Shown: positions 1 to 9,379 of the stretch, piece after piece | Numbering within the stretch: the first letter of the stretch is position 1 | How the letters are laid out: each line of letters starts with the position of its first letter | DNA from: Bradyrhizobium sp. 21 | GTDB lineage: Bacteria > Pseudomonadota > Alphaproteobacteria > Rhizobiales > Xanthobacteraceae | Direction of reading: 5' to 3' | DNA: 64,000 nucleotides | NCBI RefSeq assembly: GCF_023073335.1 | Contig: NZ_JADPJG010000028.1 | Location: forward strand, 1-64,000 | Program-made: the position numbers and the translations under genes | Notes under the pieces: model-generated | Database searches by the model: none | What the model was told of the DNA's origin: nothing | Seen by the model: only the letters and a program-made list of their open reading frames with translations

Positions 1-1
1 C

Positions 2-439
2 GAGGCGGCACGTGCCGGCGAGGCCGGCCGCGGCTTTGCCGTGGTCGCTTCCGAGGTCAAGGCGCTCGCCGAACAGACCGCGAAGGCGACGGGCGAAATC
101 GGCCAGCAGATTTCCGGCATCCAGGCGGCGACGCAAGACTCGGTCAGCGCCATCAGCGCCATCAGCAACACCATCGAGAAGCTGTCGGAGATCTCCTCGA
201 CCATCGCAGCTGCCGTCGAGGAGCAGGGCGCGGCGACACAGGAAATCTCCCGCAACGTGCAGCAGGCGGCCGAAGGTACCCATCAGGTGTCGTCCAACAT
301 CACCGACGTGCAGCGCGGTGCGGGGGAGACCGGCTCGGCGTCCTCGCAGGTGCTGGCGGCGGCGCAATCGCTGTCCGGCGACAGCAACCGCCTCAAGCTC
401 GAAGTCGGCAAATTCCTCGACACCGTGCGCGCCGCCTGA
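2..439 (+). CDS. Methyl-accepting chemotaxis protein, C-terminal part (5' end outside window)
   Basis: The reading frame is open from the window edge and ends in TGA at 437-439, so only the last 145 or so residues are present. They are the distal half of an MCP cytoplasmic signalling hairpin: the frame starts inside the conserved tip region (EAARAGEAGRGFAVVASEV) and runs through the descending helix to a LDTVRAA end. This domain couples receptor state to CheA through CheW. No CheR/CheB-tethering NWETF-type pentapeptide is present at the C-terminus. The end of the protein is nearly the same as that of the next MCP (ending at 2461), which suggests tandem duplication or gene conversion. The sensory part cannot be assessed. 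Confidence 0.95.
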   Translation, partial: EAARAGEAGRGFAVVASEVKALAEQTAKATGEIGQQISGIQAATQDSVSAISAISNTIEKLSEISSTIAAAVEEQGAATQEISRNVQQAAEGTHQVSSNITDVQRGAGETGSASSQVLAAAQSLSGDSNRLKLEVGKFLDTVRAA

Positions 440-718
440 GGCGGCATCGCGCGCAGTCGCAAGCACTGCGCGAGCCCGGCTCCGTGCGCGAAGCGACGAC
501 GCGCGCGTGAGAAAATTAGCAGGCGTTCTCTGCTAATCCGAGAGGCCCGTTTCAATTGCGCGGGATAGTTGTGAAGATTCCGCGGCTTGAGCAGCGTATT
601 CCGTACTTCTACCAAGCAGCGTCGCCTCGCGCTTAACGTTAATGGAAAGCTCGCAGACTAATCTCCCCGGTTGTTCACGCGCTTCGTCGCGACAATGCGT
701 ATCCCGGGGATGTTTTCG

Positions 719-2461
719 ATGATGTTTATTCAGAACCTGCGAATTGGCACCAAGCTCGCCATCACCTCGGCGCTGACCATCGCGCTCGTCGCGCTGATGA
801 TCCTGCTCCAGATGAGCGGAGGGGCCGAGGTCCAGAAGCTCAGCAATGGAGCATCGGGACAGCAGGCGATCGCACAAAACGCCGCGGAAGCGAAGGCGTC
901 GGTCCGGGGAATGCAGATCGGCATTCGCGACATCCTGACGTCCGGCTCGCCGGCCGAGATGGAGAAGGCCGTCAGTTATTTCAACGACCGACAGACGGCG
1001 GCCCTGAAGTTCTCCGGCGAAATGGCAAGGCTCTCGCAATCGCCGGAGAACCACAAGCGTATCGATCGCCTGACGGTGTTGATCGGCAATTTCCAGAAGG
1101 GCGAGGCGCAGATCGAGGCGATCCGCAAGCAGGAGCTGGCGCTCGATTCGAAGAAGGACGGCGAAGCGGCGACGCAACTGGCAAAGCTGACCGCTGAGGT
1201 CGACCGCATCCGCAAGGAGACGCTGGCGCCGATCAACGCGGAAATATCGGAGCTCGCCGACGAAATCACGAACTTCGCCAAGCGCAAGAGTGGGGAGGCG
1301 CGGACGGCGGCAGAAGCGGAGGCTGCGTCCGTTGCGCGGACGTCATTGATCGCAGGCGTGCTGGTCGCGTTCGTCCTGATCGGCGCCTGTGTCTTCTCGA
1401 TCTTCAGCATTGCCCGTCCCATGCGCGCCCTGACCGCCGCGATGGAGAAGCTCGCCGGCGGCGACTTCGCCGTGGTGCTGCCGGGCCTCGGCCGTAAGGA
1501 CGAGGTCGGCGGCGTTGCCGGCGCCGTCGAAAAATTCAAGTCCGTATCCGAGCAGAAGGCGCGCCAGGAAGCCGAATCCAAGATGCAGCAGGACCAGATC
1601 GCGGCCAAGCAGCGCAAGGCCGAGATGCGCAAGCTTGCCGACAGTTTCGAAGGCGCCGTTGGCCAGATCGTCGGTACGGTGTCGTCGGCCTCGACCGAGC
1701 TCGAAGCATCCGCTACGACGCTGACGTCGACCGCCGAGCGCACGCAGCAGCTCACGACGGTGGTTGCCGCAGCCTCGGAGGAAGCCTCGACCAACGTGCA
1801 GTCGGTGGCCTCTGCGACCGAAGAGCTGTCGTCCTCGATCACCGAGATCAGCAGGCAGGTCCAGGAATCGGCGCGTGTGGCCAGCGAAGCCGTCGGCCAG
1901 GCCCGCACCACGACTGAGCGCGTCAGCGAACTGTCGAAGGCCGCGACGCGGATCGGCGACGTGGTCGAGCTGATCAACACCATCGCCGGCCAGACCAACC
2001 TGCTGGCGCTCAATGCGACCATCGAGGCGGCGCGTGCCGGCGAGGCCGGCCGCGGCTTTGCCGTGGTCGCTTCCGAGGTCAAGGCGCTGGCCGAGCAGAC
2101 TGCGAAGGCGACCGGCGAGATTGGCCAGCAGATCGCCAGCATCCAGACCGCGACCGAGCATTCGGTCGGCGCCATCAGGGACATCAGCAACACCATCGAG
2201 AAGCTGTCGGAGATCTCCTCGACCATCGCAGCGGCCGTCGAGGAGCAGGGCGCGGCGACGCAGGAGATATCCCGCAACGTGCAGCAGGCGGCCGAAGGCA
2301 CGCAGCAAGTGTCGTCGAACATCACCGACGTGCAGCGCGGCGCGGGCGAGACCGGCTCGGCGTCCTCGCAGGTGCTGGCGGCCGCGCAATCGCTGTCCGG
2401 TGACAGCAACCGCCTCAAGCTCGAAGTCGGTAAATTCCTCGACACCGTGCGCGCCGCCTGA
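719..2461 (+). CDS. Methyl-accepting chemotaxis protein
   Basis: This is a transmembrane chemoreceptor that passes ligand signals to the CheA/CheW complex. About 580 residues are visible in this order: an N-terminal membrane helix (about residues 12-32), a roughly 170-residue helical periplasmic domain of four-helix-bundle type, a second membrane helix (about 207-231), a HAMP domain, and the MCP signalling domain with the tip motif NLLALNATIEAARAGEAGRG. The C-terminus lacks a CheR-tethering pentapeptide. In-frame starts exist at 671 (TTG), 695, 710, 719 and 722; I chose 719 because a GGGGA sequence at 706-710 is suitably spaced from it. It lies between two other MCP genes in the same direction. 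The ligand cannot be predicted. Confidence 0.93.
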   Translation: MMFIQNLRIGTKLAITSALTIALVALMILLQMSGGAEVQKLSNGASGQQAIAQNAAEAKASVRGMQIGIRDILTSGSPAEMEKAVSYFNDRQTAALKFSGEMARLSQSPENHKRIDRLTVLIGNFQKGEAQIEAIRKQELALDSKKDGEAATQLAKLTAEVDRIRKETLAPINAEISELADEITNFAKRKSGEARTAAEAEAASVARTSLIAGVLVAFVLIGACVFSIFSIARPMRALTAAMEKLAGGDFAVVLPGLGRKDEVGGVAGAVEKFKSVSEQKARQEAESKMQQDQIAAKQRKAEMRKLADSFEGAVGQIVGTVSSASTELEASATTLTSTAERTQQLTTVVAAASEEASTNVQSVASATEELSSSITEISRQVQESARVASEAVGQARTTTERVSELSKAATRIGDVVELINTIAGQTNLLALNATIEAARAGEAGRGFAVVASEVKALAEQTAKATGEIGQQIASIQTATEHSVGAIRDISNTIEKLSEISSTIAAAVEEQGAATQEISRNVQQAAEGTQQVSSNITDVQRGAGETGSASSQVLAAAQSLSGDSNRLKLEVGKFLDTVRAA

Positions 2462-2664
2462 CGCGGCCGCCTTCATCGATCATCCGCCGACTGCAACCGC
2501 CGCGCGAGACGCACGGCGGTTCGCACGCGTTCGCGGTTGAATAGCGCAGCGCAAAGATCTGCACGGTTAACCTTCCGGAAAACCGATGCAGTCATGATCT
2601 CCGCAATATTCCGGGTGCCGAGTCGCCCTCCTTGTATTGCGTATTGATCGTTTGGAGCAGATTC

Positions 2665-4635
2665 ATGAGCGGCCTTTCCATCCGTCTGACGCACAAGGTC
2701 ATGGCGATCGGACTTTTCGGTCTCGTCGGTCTCACCGCCTTCGGCGCAATCTACCAGATCGGCAGCCTCTCCCAGGACGCCTCCCGGGCCGATGCCAACC
2801 GCGCTCGTGCGATCGCTGATCTCGACAAGCAACTCTCGATCGAGATGCTGGAGGCGCGCCGGAACGAGAAGAACTTTCAGCAGCGCCGGAACGAAAGCTA
2901 CGCCAAGGCGCATGCCGATCTGATCGGACCGATCAACCGCGACTTCGAGGAGGTCGAGCGGCTGATGGCGGCCGGCGGCATGAGCGCGCTGTCCGACCGG
3001 ATGAAGCAGGCCCAGGATGGCTTCAAACGATACGCGTCGGACTTCGGCAAATTGGTGGCTGCGGAGACCCGGCTCGGCCTGAACGAGACGCTGGGCCTGT
3101 CCGGCTCGCTCCGCGCCGCGGTGCACGACATCGAGGCCAAGCTCAAGGAGATCGACGATCCCAGAACCACGAGTTGGATGCTGATGATGCGCCGGCATGA
3201 GAAGGACTTCATGCTGCGGCGCGACCCAAAATACATCGGCGAGATGAAGAAGGCCGCGGTCGAATTCTCCAAGGCGATAGAGGTCGTCGCAGTCCCTATG
3301 GCGGTGATGAACGACATCACGGCCAAGCTGCAGAAATACCAGTCCGAGTTCACAGCGTGGGTAGACACTGCACAGCAGAGCGCCGCCCTTGACGCCAGCA
3401 TGATGAAGACCTTCCGCGAGCTCGAGCCGGGCATGGTCGAGGTGAGCAATACAGTCGAAGGCCTTTACAAGCAGGCCGACGTTGCGGAAGCTGCGACCCG
3501 CGATGCAGTGCGCATGTGGATGATGGTCGCCTTCGCCATTGCCGTCGCCGTGCTCGCCGCGGTCGGCTTCCTCCTGGGACGTTCGATCTCGAAGGCGCTT
3601 GCCGGCATGGTCGATGCGATGACGCGGCTTGCGCGCGGCGAGCTTTCGATTTCCGTTCCCGGCATCGGGCGCAGGGATGAGATCGGCGAGATGGCTGGGG
3701 CCGTCGAGGTATTCAGGGCCAACATGGCGGAGGCTGAGCGGCTGCGCACTGAGCAGGTCGAGGCCGATGTGCGCAGGCGCCAGCAGCGCAAGGCCGACAT
3801 GCAAAGGCTCGCCGATAATTTCGAAGGCGCGGTCGGCGAGATCATCGAGACCGTGTCGTCGGCGGCAACCGAGCTGGAGGCGTCCTCGAACACGCTGACC
3901 CAGGCCGCCGAGCGCGGCAACGGGCTTGCCACCGCCGTGGCGTCGGCCTCCGAAGAGGCCTCCGCAAACGTGCAGTCGGTGTCGTCCGCGAGCGAGGAAA
4001 TGACCTCCTCGATCTCCGAAATCAGCCGTCAGGTGCAGGAATCGGCGCGTGTTGCCGACGTCGCCGTCGAGCAGGCCCAGCGCACCAATGCGCGCGTCGC
4101 CGAGCTGACCAAGGCCGCCTCCCGCATTGGCGACGTGGTCGAACTCATCAACACCATCGCCAGCCAAACCAATCTGCTGGCGCTCAACGCGACGATCGAG
4201 GCGGCACGGGCGGGCGAAGCCGGCAAGGGCTTTGCCGTGGTCGCGACCGAAGTGAAGGCGCTTGCCGAGCAGACTGCGAAAGCCACGGGCGAGATCGGCC
4301 AGCACATCGGTGCGATCCAGAACGCGACGCAAGACTCGGTCGGTGCGATCAAGGAGATTGGCGACACCATCGCGCGGATGTCGGAGATCTCGTCGGCCAT
4401 CGCCGCCGCGGTCGAGGAGCAGGGCGCCGCGACGCAGGAGATCTCCCGCAACATCCAGCAGGCCGCGAACGGCACCTCCGAAGTCTCGGCGAATATCGGC
4501 GACGTCCAGCGTGGCGCAAGCGAAACCGGGGCTGCCTCGGCGCAGGTACATTCGGCCGCGCAATCGCTGTCGCAGGAGAGCAACCGGCTGAAGAGCGAGG
4601 TCGCGCGCTTCCTGGAGTCGGTACGGGCGGCGTGA
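2665..4635 (+). CDS. Methyl-accepting chemotaxis protein with HBM-like sensor domain
   Basis: This chemoreceptor has 656 residues. A first membrane helix (about 12-33) is followed by a long periplasmic helical region of about 250 residues. That region contains two copies of an R-x-E-K-x-F-type motif (RRNEKNFQQRR and RRHEKDFMLRR), as seen in helical bimodular (HBM) sensor domains. A second membrane helix (about 284-305), a HAMP domain and the MCP signalling hairpin follow. The ATG at 2665 is preceded by GGAGCAG at 2654-2660, so it is preferred over upstream in-frame alternatives. HBM domains in other bacteria bind organic acids; that the same holds here is inference. No C-terminal pentapeptide is visible. 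Confidence 0.93.
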   Translation: MSGLSIRLTHKVMAIGLFGLVGLTAFGAIYQIGSLSQDASRADANRARAIADLDKQLSIEMLEARRNEKNFQQRRNESYAKAHADLIGPINRDFEEVERLMAAGGMSALSDRMKQAQDGFKRYASDFGKLVAAETRLGLNETLGLSGSLRAAVHDIEAKLKEIDDPRTTSWMLMMRRHEKDFMLRRDPKYIGEMKKAAVEFSKAIEVVAVPMAVMNDITAKLQKYQSEFTAWVDTAQQSAALDASMMKTFRELEPGMVEVSNTVEGLYKQADVAEAATRDAVRMWMMVAFAIAVAVLAAVGFLLGRSISKALAGMVDAMTRLARGELSISVPGIGRRDEIGEMAGAVEVFRANMAEAERLRTEQVEADVRRRQQRKADMQRLADNFEGAVGEIIETVSSAATELEASSNTLTQAAERGNGLATAVASASEEASANVQSVSSASEEMTSSISEISRQVQESARVADVAVEQAQRTNARVAELTKAASRIGDVVELINTIASQTNLLALNATIEAARAGEAGKGFAVVATEVKALAEQTAKATGEIGQHIGAIQNATQDSVGAIKEIGDTIARMSEISSAIAAAVEEQGAATQEISRNIQQAANGTSEVSANIGDVQRGASETGAASAQVHSAAQSLSQESNRLKSEVARFLESVRAA

Positions 4636-4920
4636 AGGCGTCCATCTCCGTTGAATGCTGCAATGCAAGCACGGCGCACTCGCGTCGCAGCAGGCGGTGT
4701 CGGTGCAGCTGCAACAGATGGTTGCAGGAGAAATAATGACGGTCGGGGCTGTCCCGTAGTTTTACGTAGGTTCCTGTTAACGCCTGTTTGCAACTATGAG
4801 CGCAATCTCACGGGATAAGAACCAGCCAGCATTGTTGAACTGACCTCCGTCTCGCCATCGTGGCGGCGATGACGGCGCAGGTGCTTTGCGCGTTGCTAGG
4901 TAACATCGGGATTTGTCGTG

Positions 4921-6609
4921 ATGTCGAAATTGTCGATCGTCTTCAAGCTTCTGGCGGTGCTGTCGGTCCTCGTGCTCTCGCTCGCCGGTGTCGGCGTGAC
5001 GGCGATCGGCACCATGCAGAACATCAACTCCCACACGGTCGAGATCGCGGAGAGCTGGTTGCCCAGCGTGCGCGCGCTCGGCTCGCTTCGTGCCGACATC
5101 AACGAGCTGCGCGTCGCGCTCCGCCTGCATCTGATGCAGGACACGATTGAGGGCAAGGACGCCGCCGAGAAGCGCCTCGCTTCACTGCGCGAGCGCATCG
5201 ACCAGACCCGCAAGGTCTACGAACCGCTGATCACCTCGGCCGAGGAACGCTCGCTCAACGAACAATGGAGCAAGGCGTGGGCCGAATATCTGAACGGCGT
5301 GCAGGACGTGATGGCGCTGTCGCGCAAGGGCGTTGGCCGGTTCCCGACTGAAGCCAACGAATTGTTGCAGACCAAGGTCGCGAAGATGGCCCAGGCTGCC
5401 GACCCGCTGCTCCAGAAGGGCATCGAGCTCAACAACCGGGGCGCCGAGCTGGAGACCAAGCAGGCGGCCGACAGCTATGCCATGATCTTCCGCGTGCTGG
5501 TCGGCATCATCGTGCTCTCGGTCGTGATCGCGATCGGCGCGGCCTATTATCTCGTGCGCGACGTTTCTCGTGGCATCGCCTCGATCATCCGCCCGATGCA
5601 GTCGCTCGGCGAGGGCGACCTCTCGGCCGAGGTACCGCATCGCGGCGAGAGGACCGAGATCGGCTCGATGGCGGATGCGCTCCAGATCTTCAAGGAGGCG
5701 CTGATCGCCAAGAAGGCCGCCGACGAGGCCGCCGCGGCCGACGCCGAAGCCAAGATCGAACGCGGCCGCCGCGTCGATGCCATCACCCGCAAGTTCGAAG
5801 CCATGATCGGCGAGGTCGTCGGCACCGTGTCGTCGGCTTCGACCGAGCTCGAGGCCTCCGCGTCGACGCTGACCGGCACCGCGCAGCGCGGACAGGAGCT
5901 CGCGACCGTCGTTGCCGCCGCCTCGGAGGAGGCTTCCACCAACGTGCAGGCTGTGGCATCCGCGTCGGAAGAGCTGTCGTCCTCCATCACCGAGATCAGC
6001 CGCCGCGTGCAGGATTCGGCGCGGATGGCGGCGGAGGCCGTCGAACAGGCGACGCGGACCAACGCGCGCGTCAACGAGCTGTCGCAGGCGGCGTCCCGCA
6101 TCGGCGATGTCGTCGAGCTCATCAATACCATCGCGGGCCAGACCAATTTGCTGGCGCTGAACGCGACCATCGAGGCCGCCCGAGCCGGCGAAGCCGGCCG
6201 CGGCTTCGCGGTCGTCGCCTCCGAGGTCAAGGCGCTGGCCGAGCAGACCGCGAAAGCCACCGGCGAGATCGGGGCGCAGGTCGCGGGCATCCAGGCGGCG
6301 ACGCAGGAATCGGTCAATGCCATCCAGGAGATCGGCGGCACCATCGAGCGGCTGTCCGAGGTGTCTGCGGCCATCGCCGCCGCCGTCGAGGAGCAGGGCG
6401 CGGCCACGCAGGAAATCTCGCGTAACGTGCAGCAGGCCTCGGTCGGCACGCAGGAGGTCTCGTCGAACATCACCGACGTGCAGCGTGGCGCGATCGAGAC
6501 CGGCGAGGCCTCGACCGAGGTGCTGTCGGCGGCGAAGTCGCTCGCGAGCGACAGCACACGGCTCAAGGTCGAGGTCGCGCAGTTCCTGGAATCGGTCCGC
6601 GCGGCCTGA
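4921..6609 (+). CDS. Methyl-accepting chemotaxis protein, 4HB type
   Basis: This 562-residue chemoreceptor has a first membrane helix (about residues 7-29), a periplasmic four-helix-bundle region containing HTVEIAESWLPSVRAL, a typical 4HB_MCP start, a second membrane helix (about 186-208), a HAMP domain and the cytoplasmic signalling domain. The tip and flanking helices are nearly identical to those of the upstream MCPs, while the sensor domain is unrelated in sequence. GTG at 4918 and ATG at 4921 are both possible starts; the ATG is preferred. The gene ends only 3 bases before the stop codon of the convergent DUF2339 gene. Confidence 0.93.
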   Translation: MSKLSIVFKLLAVLSVLVLSLAGVGVTAIGTMQNINSHTVEIAESWLPSVRALGSLRADINELRVALRLHLMQDTIEGKDAAEKRLASLRERIDQTRKVYEPLITSAEERSLNEQWSKAWAEYLNGVQDVMALSRKGVGRFPTEANELLQTKVAKMAQAADPLLQKGIELNNRGAELETKQAADSYAMIFRVLVGIIVLSVVIAIGAAYYLVRDVSRGIASIIRPMQSLGEGDLSAEVPHRGERTEIGSMADALQIFKEALIAKKAADEAAAADAEAKIERGRRVDAITRKFEAMIGEVVGTVSSASTELEASASTLTGTAQRGQELATVVAAASEEASTNVQAVASASEELSSSITEISRRVQDSARMAAEAVEQATRTNARVNELSQAASRIGDVVELINTIAGQTNLLALNATIEAARAGEAGRGFAVVASEVKALAEQTAKATGEIGAQVAGIQAATQESVNAIQEIGGTIERLSEVSAAIAAAVEEQGAATQEISRNVQQASVGTQEVSSNITDVQRGAIETGEASTEVLSAAKSLASDSTRLKVEVAQFLESVRAA

Positions 6610-6612
6610 TCC

Positions 6613-9330
6613 TCAAATACCCGCCTGGGGAGCCGGTGGCGGCGTGACCTGCCGCCGGAACAGGATGCGCTGATAGAGCCAGCCGATCGCGACCAGCACG
6701 ATGCCGAGGCACATGAACGACAGCGCGCGGTAGACGCCCGTCAGCGTCGACATGTCGATGACGAAGGCCTTCAGGATCGTCAGCGCGATCACGGCGGCCG
6801 AGGCCAGCCGCGCCCGCTCGGAAATGACGAGAATGCCGACGCCGAGCAGCACCACGCCAAAGCCGAGCCAGCCGATCGAATAGGTGTATTGCTCAGCGCC
6901 CGTCGTCGGGCCGGTGGAGAGGATCGGGCCGTGATAGAAGCGGCGGATCTCCAGCGTGACATAGGCGAGCGCGAACAGCAGCGCGCCGCCCGCGATCGTG
7001 TTGGCGTAGGCCTTGCCGCGTTCGCCGACCACCGCATAAGAGAGCAGCAGCATCAGCACCGCCGGCAGCGCGTAGCCGAGCAGCAGCAGGTTGAATACGG
7101 CGCCACCTACATCGGTGCGCCACAGCAGCGGGTTCTCCAGGATCAGGAGGCCGAACACGCCGACGAGCCCGCCGATCGCCGTGAGCACGACCGCGCCGAC
7201 ATTATGCACGACGCTGCGGCTGCGCAGCCGCAGCCGCTCCAGCCCGATTGCCATCGAGAGCGTCACGCAGACTTGCAGCGCGAATTCCAGCAGCGACGGC
7301 GCGGCCGTCATGTTGCCGCCGGTCGCGAGGTGCCGGATCTCCATGAAGGCGAGCAGCGCGGTGAACAGGATCGCGGCGGTCTCGACCATGCGCAGCGGCG
7401 CGTCGTCATCGCCGCGGCGCAGGAACAGGCTCGCCGCCCAGAAGGAGGCCGCCGGCAGGCCGTAGCCCCACAACAGCCAGTTGAAGATCGGCGTGGCGCC
7501 GACGGCGTCGCCGACGATGCGCGGATCGTAACCGATACGTGCGGTGACCAGCCCGGCGAAGATGGCGGCCAGCCAGCGCAGGAACGGGATCGGCCGCTGC
7601 ATCGATATCCATGCGGTGCCGAGCGACATCAACGCCAGTGCGATGGTGAGCCAGCCCTTCTCCAGCGCAAACGTCAGCGCCAGCGCCAGCGCGCCTAGCG
7701 TGCCCGTCGCGAACAAGGCCGTGGAGATCATGGCGCCCGGCCGGGTCTCGCGGCGCGCAAGGGCTTCGGTCGCAGCGCCGAAGGCTGCGGCGAGCAGTAC
7801 CGCGAGGATCGCGAACGGGATCGAGCGGTCGAGATGCGCGATGCGTGCGTAGAGCGCCACCAGGATCGCGATCGGCGTCGCGACGGCTGCCGCCGACCAC
7901 ACCACCGGAATGATCGCCGAGTGCGAACGGCCTTGCGCGAGGAAGCCCGCGATGCCGAAGCCGGCGGCGAAGATCGCGGCCATCACCAGATGCAGCGTCA
8001 CCGAGCTATCGGTCGCGACCGGGCCGACGCCGGCCATGGGGCCGCCCGGCAGCACCAGCATGTCCGGATTGGCGCGCACCGCCCATTCGGCGAACACGAC
8101 GAACACGGTCGCGGCGGCCGCGCCGAGCGCGCCCGTTGCCGCCGGGGCGCGCCAGGCGACGAGCAGCGTGGCGCCGACGAGCAGCGTGAAGGCGATCAGC
8201 GCCAGATCCGCATGCGCGCTCGACAGCACGATCAACATGGCGCCGAACAGATAGGCGCCGAGCGAACTCGACGAGACCGGCTCGATCTCGCCGTCCTCGA
8301 TCGCCGGACCGAACATGAAGCCGCAGACGACGAGCAGCGCGGCCAGCACGAAGCCTGCGATCACATGGAAAGCATGCGGCGCGACCTGCAATTCGCCGAT
8401 ATCGAGACCCGGAAAAATCCAGAGCACGGCGAAGGCGATGGTGGTCACCGCAAGCCAGCGCCACAGCCGGATGCGTGCGAGACCAAAACTCGCGGCGGTG
8501 ACGATGGCGAGATAGATGTAGAGCGCCCAATAATCCGGCTTGCCGCTGGAGACGAGGATCGGCGTGACGAAGGCGCCGACCACGCCGAGGCCCGCGAGCG
8601 CTGGCCCGTGCAAGAGCGCTGCGGCCAGCGTGCCGAGTGCGACGAGGCCGAGCAGCACGAAGGCGGTCGCGGGCACGAGGAAGCCGTAGAGCGCGTAAGC
8701 CGCGTAGATGGTCGCAAACGCCACCGCCGTGCCCGCCGCGGTGAGGATCGCAGGGATATTGGCGATCGGCAGCGCCTGGATGTTGGAGATGCTCTCCTTC
8801 CGCCGCGACCATTCGCCGGCGCCCAGCAGCGCCAGTGCAAACACGCCGCCAAGGAACACGCGTACGCCGGGGCCGATCAGGCCGGCCTCGATCGAATAGC
8901 GCACCATGAAGAAGCCGCCCAGCGCGAGCGCGAGGCCGCCGATCCATACCACCCAGCGCGTGCCGAGACGCTCCTCGAAGCCAGGCTCTCTAAGATCAGG
9001 CGCCGGCGCGGGAAGGGGCGGTGGTGCATCGGCCGTGGAGCTCGCTGCGAGCGGGGGCGGTGAAGCATCCTCGGTGACGAGGGGGGGCGGCGGCGCCTCG
9101 GCTTCGGGGACAAGCGGCGGCGGCTCTGCGGAAGTCGTTGCGGGCGCTGCAGCCTGCACCGGCGCGGGCATTAGCGGCGGCGGCTGCACCCTCCGTTGCG
9201 CGGAAAACATCTCTTCGAGCGAGCTCAGCCGGCGGCGCAGCTCGGCCGCCTGGTTGGAGGCCTTGATCGCGATCAGGAAAGCGACGATCGCGATGATCAG
9301 CGCAAAGAAATCAAACGGGCCGTCGAACAT
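6613..9330 (-). CDS. DUF2339 family polytopic membrane protein
   Basis: This 905-residue protein starts with one membrane helix (FFALIIAIVAFLIAIKA) and a short coiled-coil-like segment. A proline/alanine-rich linker (about residues 50-115) follows, then a block of more than twenty hydrophobic helices that runs to the C-terminus. This architecture matches DUF2339, a family of large inner-membrane proteins of unknown function. The ATG at 9330 has TGGAGG immediately upstream and is preferred over an in-frame TTG 15 bases earlier. No catalytic motif is visible. The family assignment comes from the layout and the conserved ERLGTRWVVWIGGLALALGG segment at the start of the membrane block. Confidence 0.85.
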   Translation of the reverse strand: MFDGPFDFFALIIAIVAFLIAIKASNQAAELRRRLSSLEEMFSAQRRVQPPPLMPAPVQAAAPATTSAEPPPLVPEAEAPPPPLVTEDASPPPLAASSTADAPPPLPAPAPDLREPGFEERLGTRWVVWIGGLALALGGFFMVRYSIEAGLIGPGVRVFLGGVFALALLGAGEWSRRKESISNIQALPIANIPAILTAAGTAVAFATIYAAYALYGFLVPATAFVLLGLVALGTLAAALLHGPALAGLGVVGAFVTPILVSSGKPDYWALYIYLAIVTAASFGLARIRLWRWLAVTTIAFAVLWIFPGLDIGELQVAPHAFHVIAGFVLAALLVVCGFMFGPAIEDGEIEPVSSSSLGAYLFGAMLIVLSSAHADLALIAFTLLVGATLLVAWRAPAATGALGAAAATVFVVFAEWAVRANPDMLVLPGGPMAGVGPVATDSSVTLHLVMAAIFAAGFGIAGFLAQGRSHSAIIPVVWSAAAVATPIAILVALYARIAHLDRSIPFAILAVLLAAAFGAATEALARRETRPGAMISTALFATGTLGALALALTFALEKGWLTIALALMSLGTAWISMQRPIPFLRWLAAIFAGLVTARIGYDPRIVGDAVGATPIFNWLLWGYGLPAASFWAASLFLRRGDDDAPLRMVETAAILFTALLAFMEIRHLATGGNMTAAPSLLEFALQVCVTLSMAIGLERLRLRSRSVVHNVGAVVLTAIGGLVGVFGLLILENPLLWRTDVGGAVFNLLLLGYALPAVLMLLLSYAVVGERGKAYANTIAGGALLFALAYVTLEIRRFYHGPILSTGPTTGAEQYTYSIGWLGFGVVLLGVGILVISERARLASAAVIALTILKAFVIDMSTLTGVYRALSFMCLGIVLVAIGWLYQRILFRRQVTPPPAPQAGI

Positions 9331-9379
9331 GAAGCCTCCAGGCAACCGGCGGGCAGGGGCCGGTCGCGAATCTTAAAGT

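Noticed and set aside
2473..4668. A 731-codon open frame on the minus strand over the third MCP gene
   Set aside because: It is antisense to an MCP with all domain motifs. Long antisense frames arise from GC-rich codon use and the product (rich in Arg, Leu, His, Gly) shows no domain.
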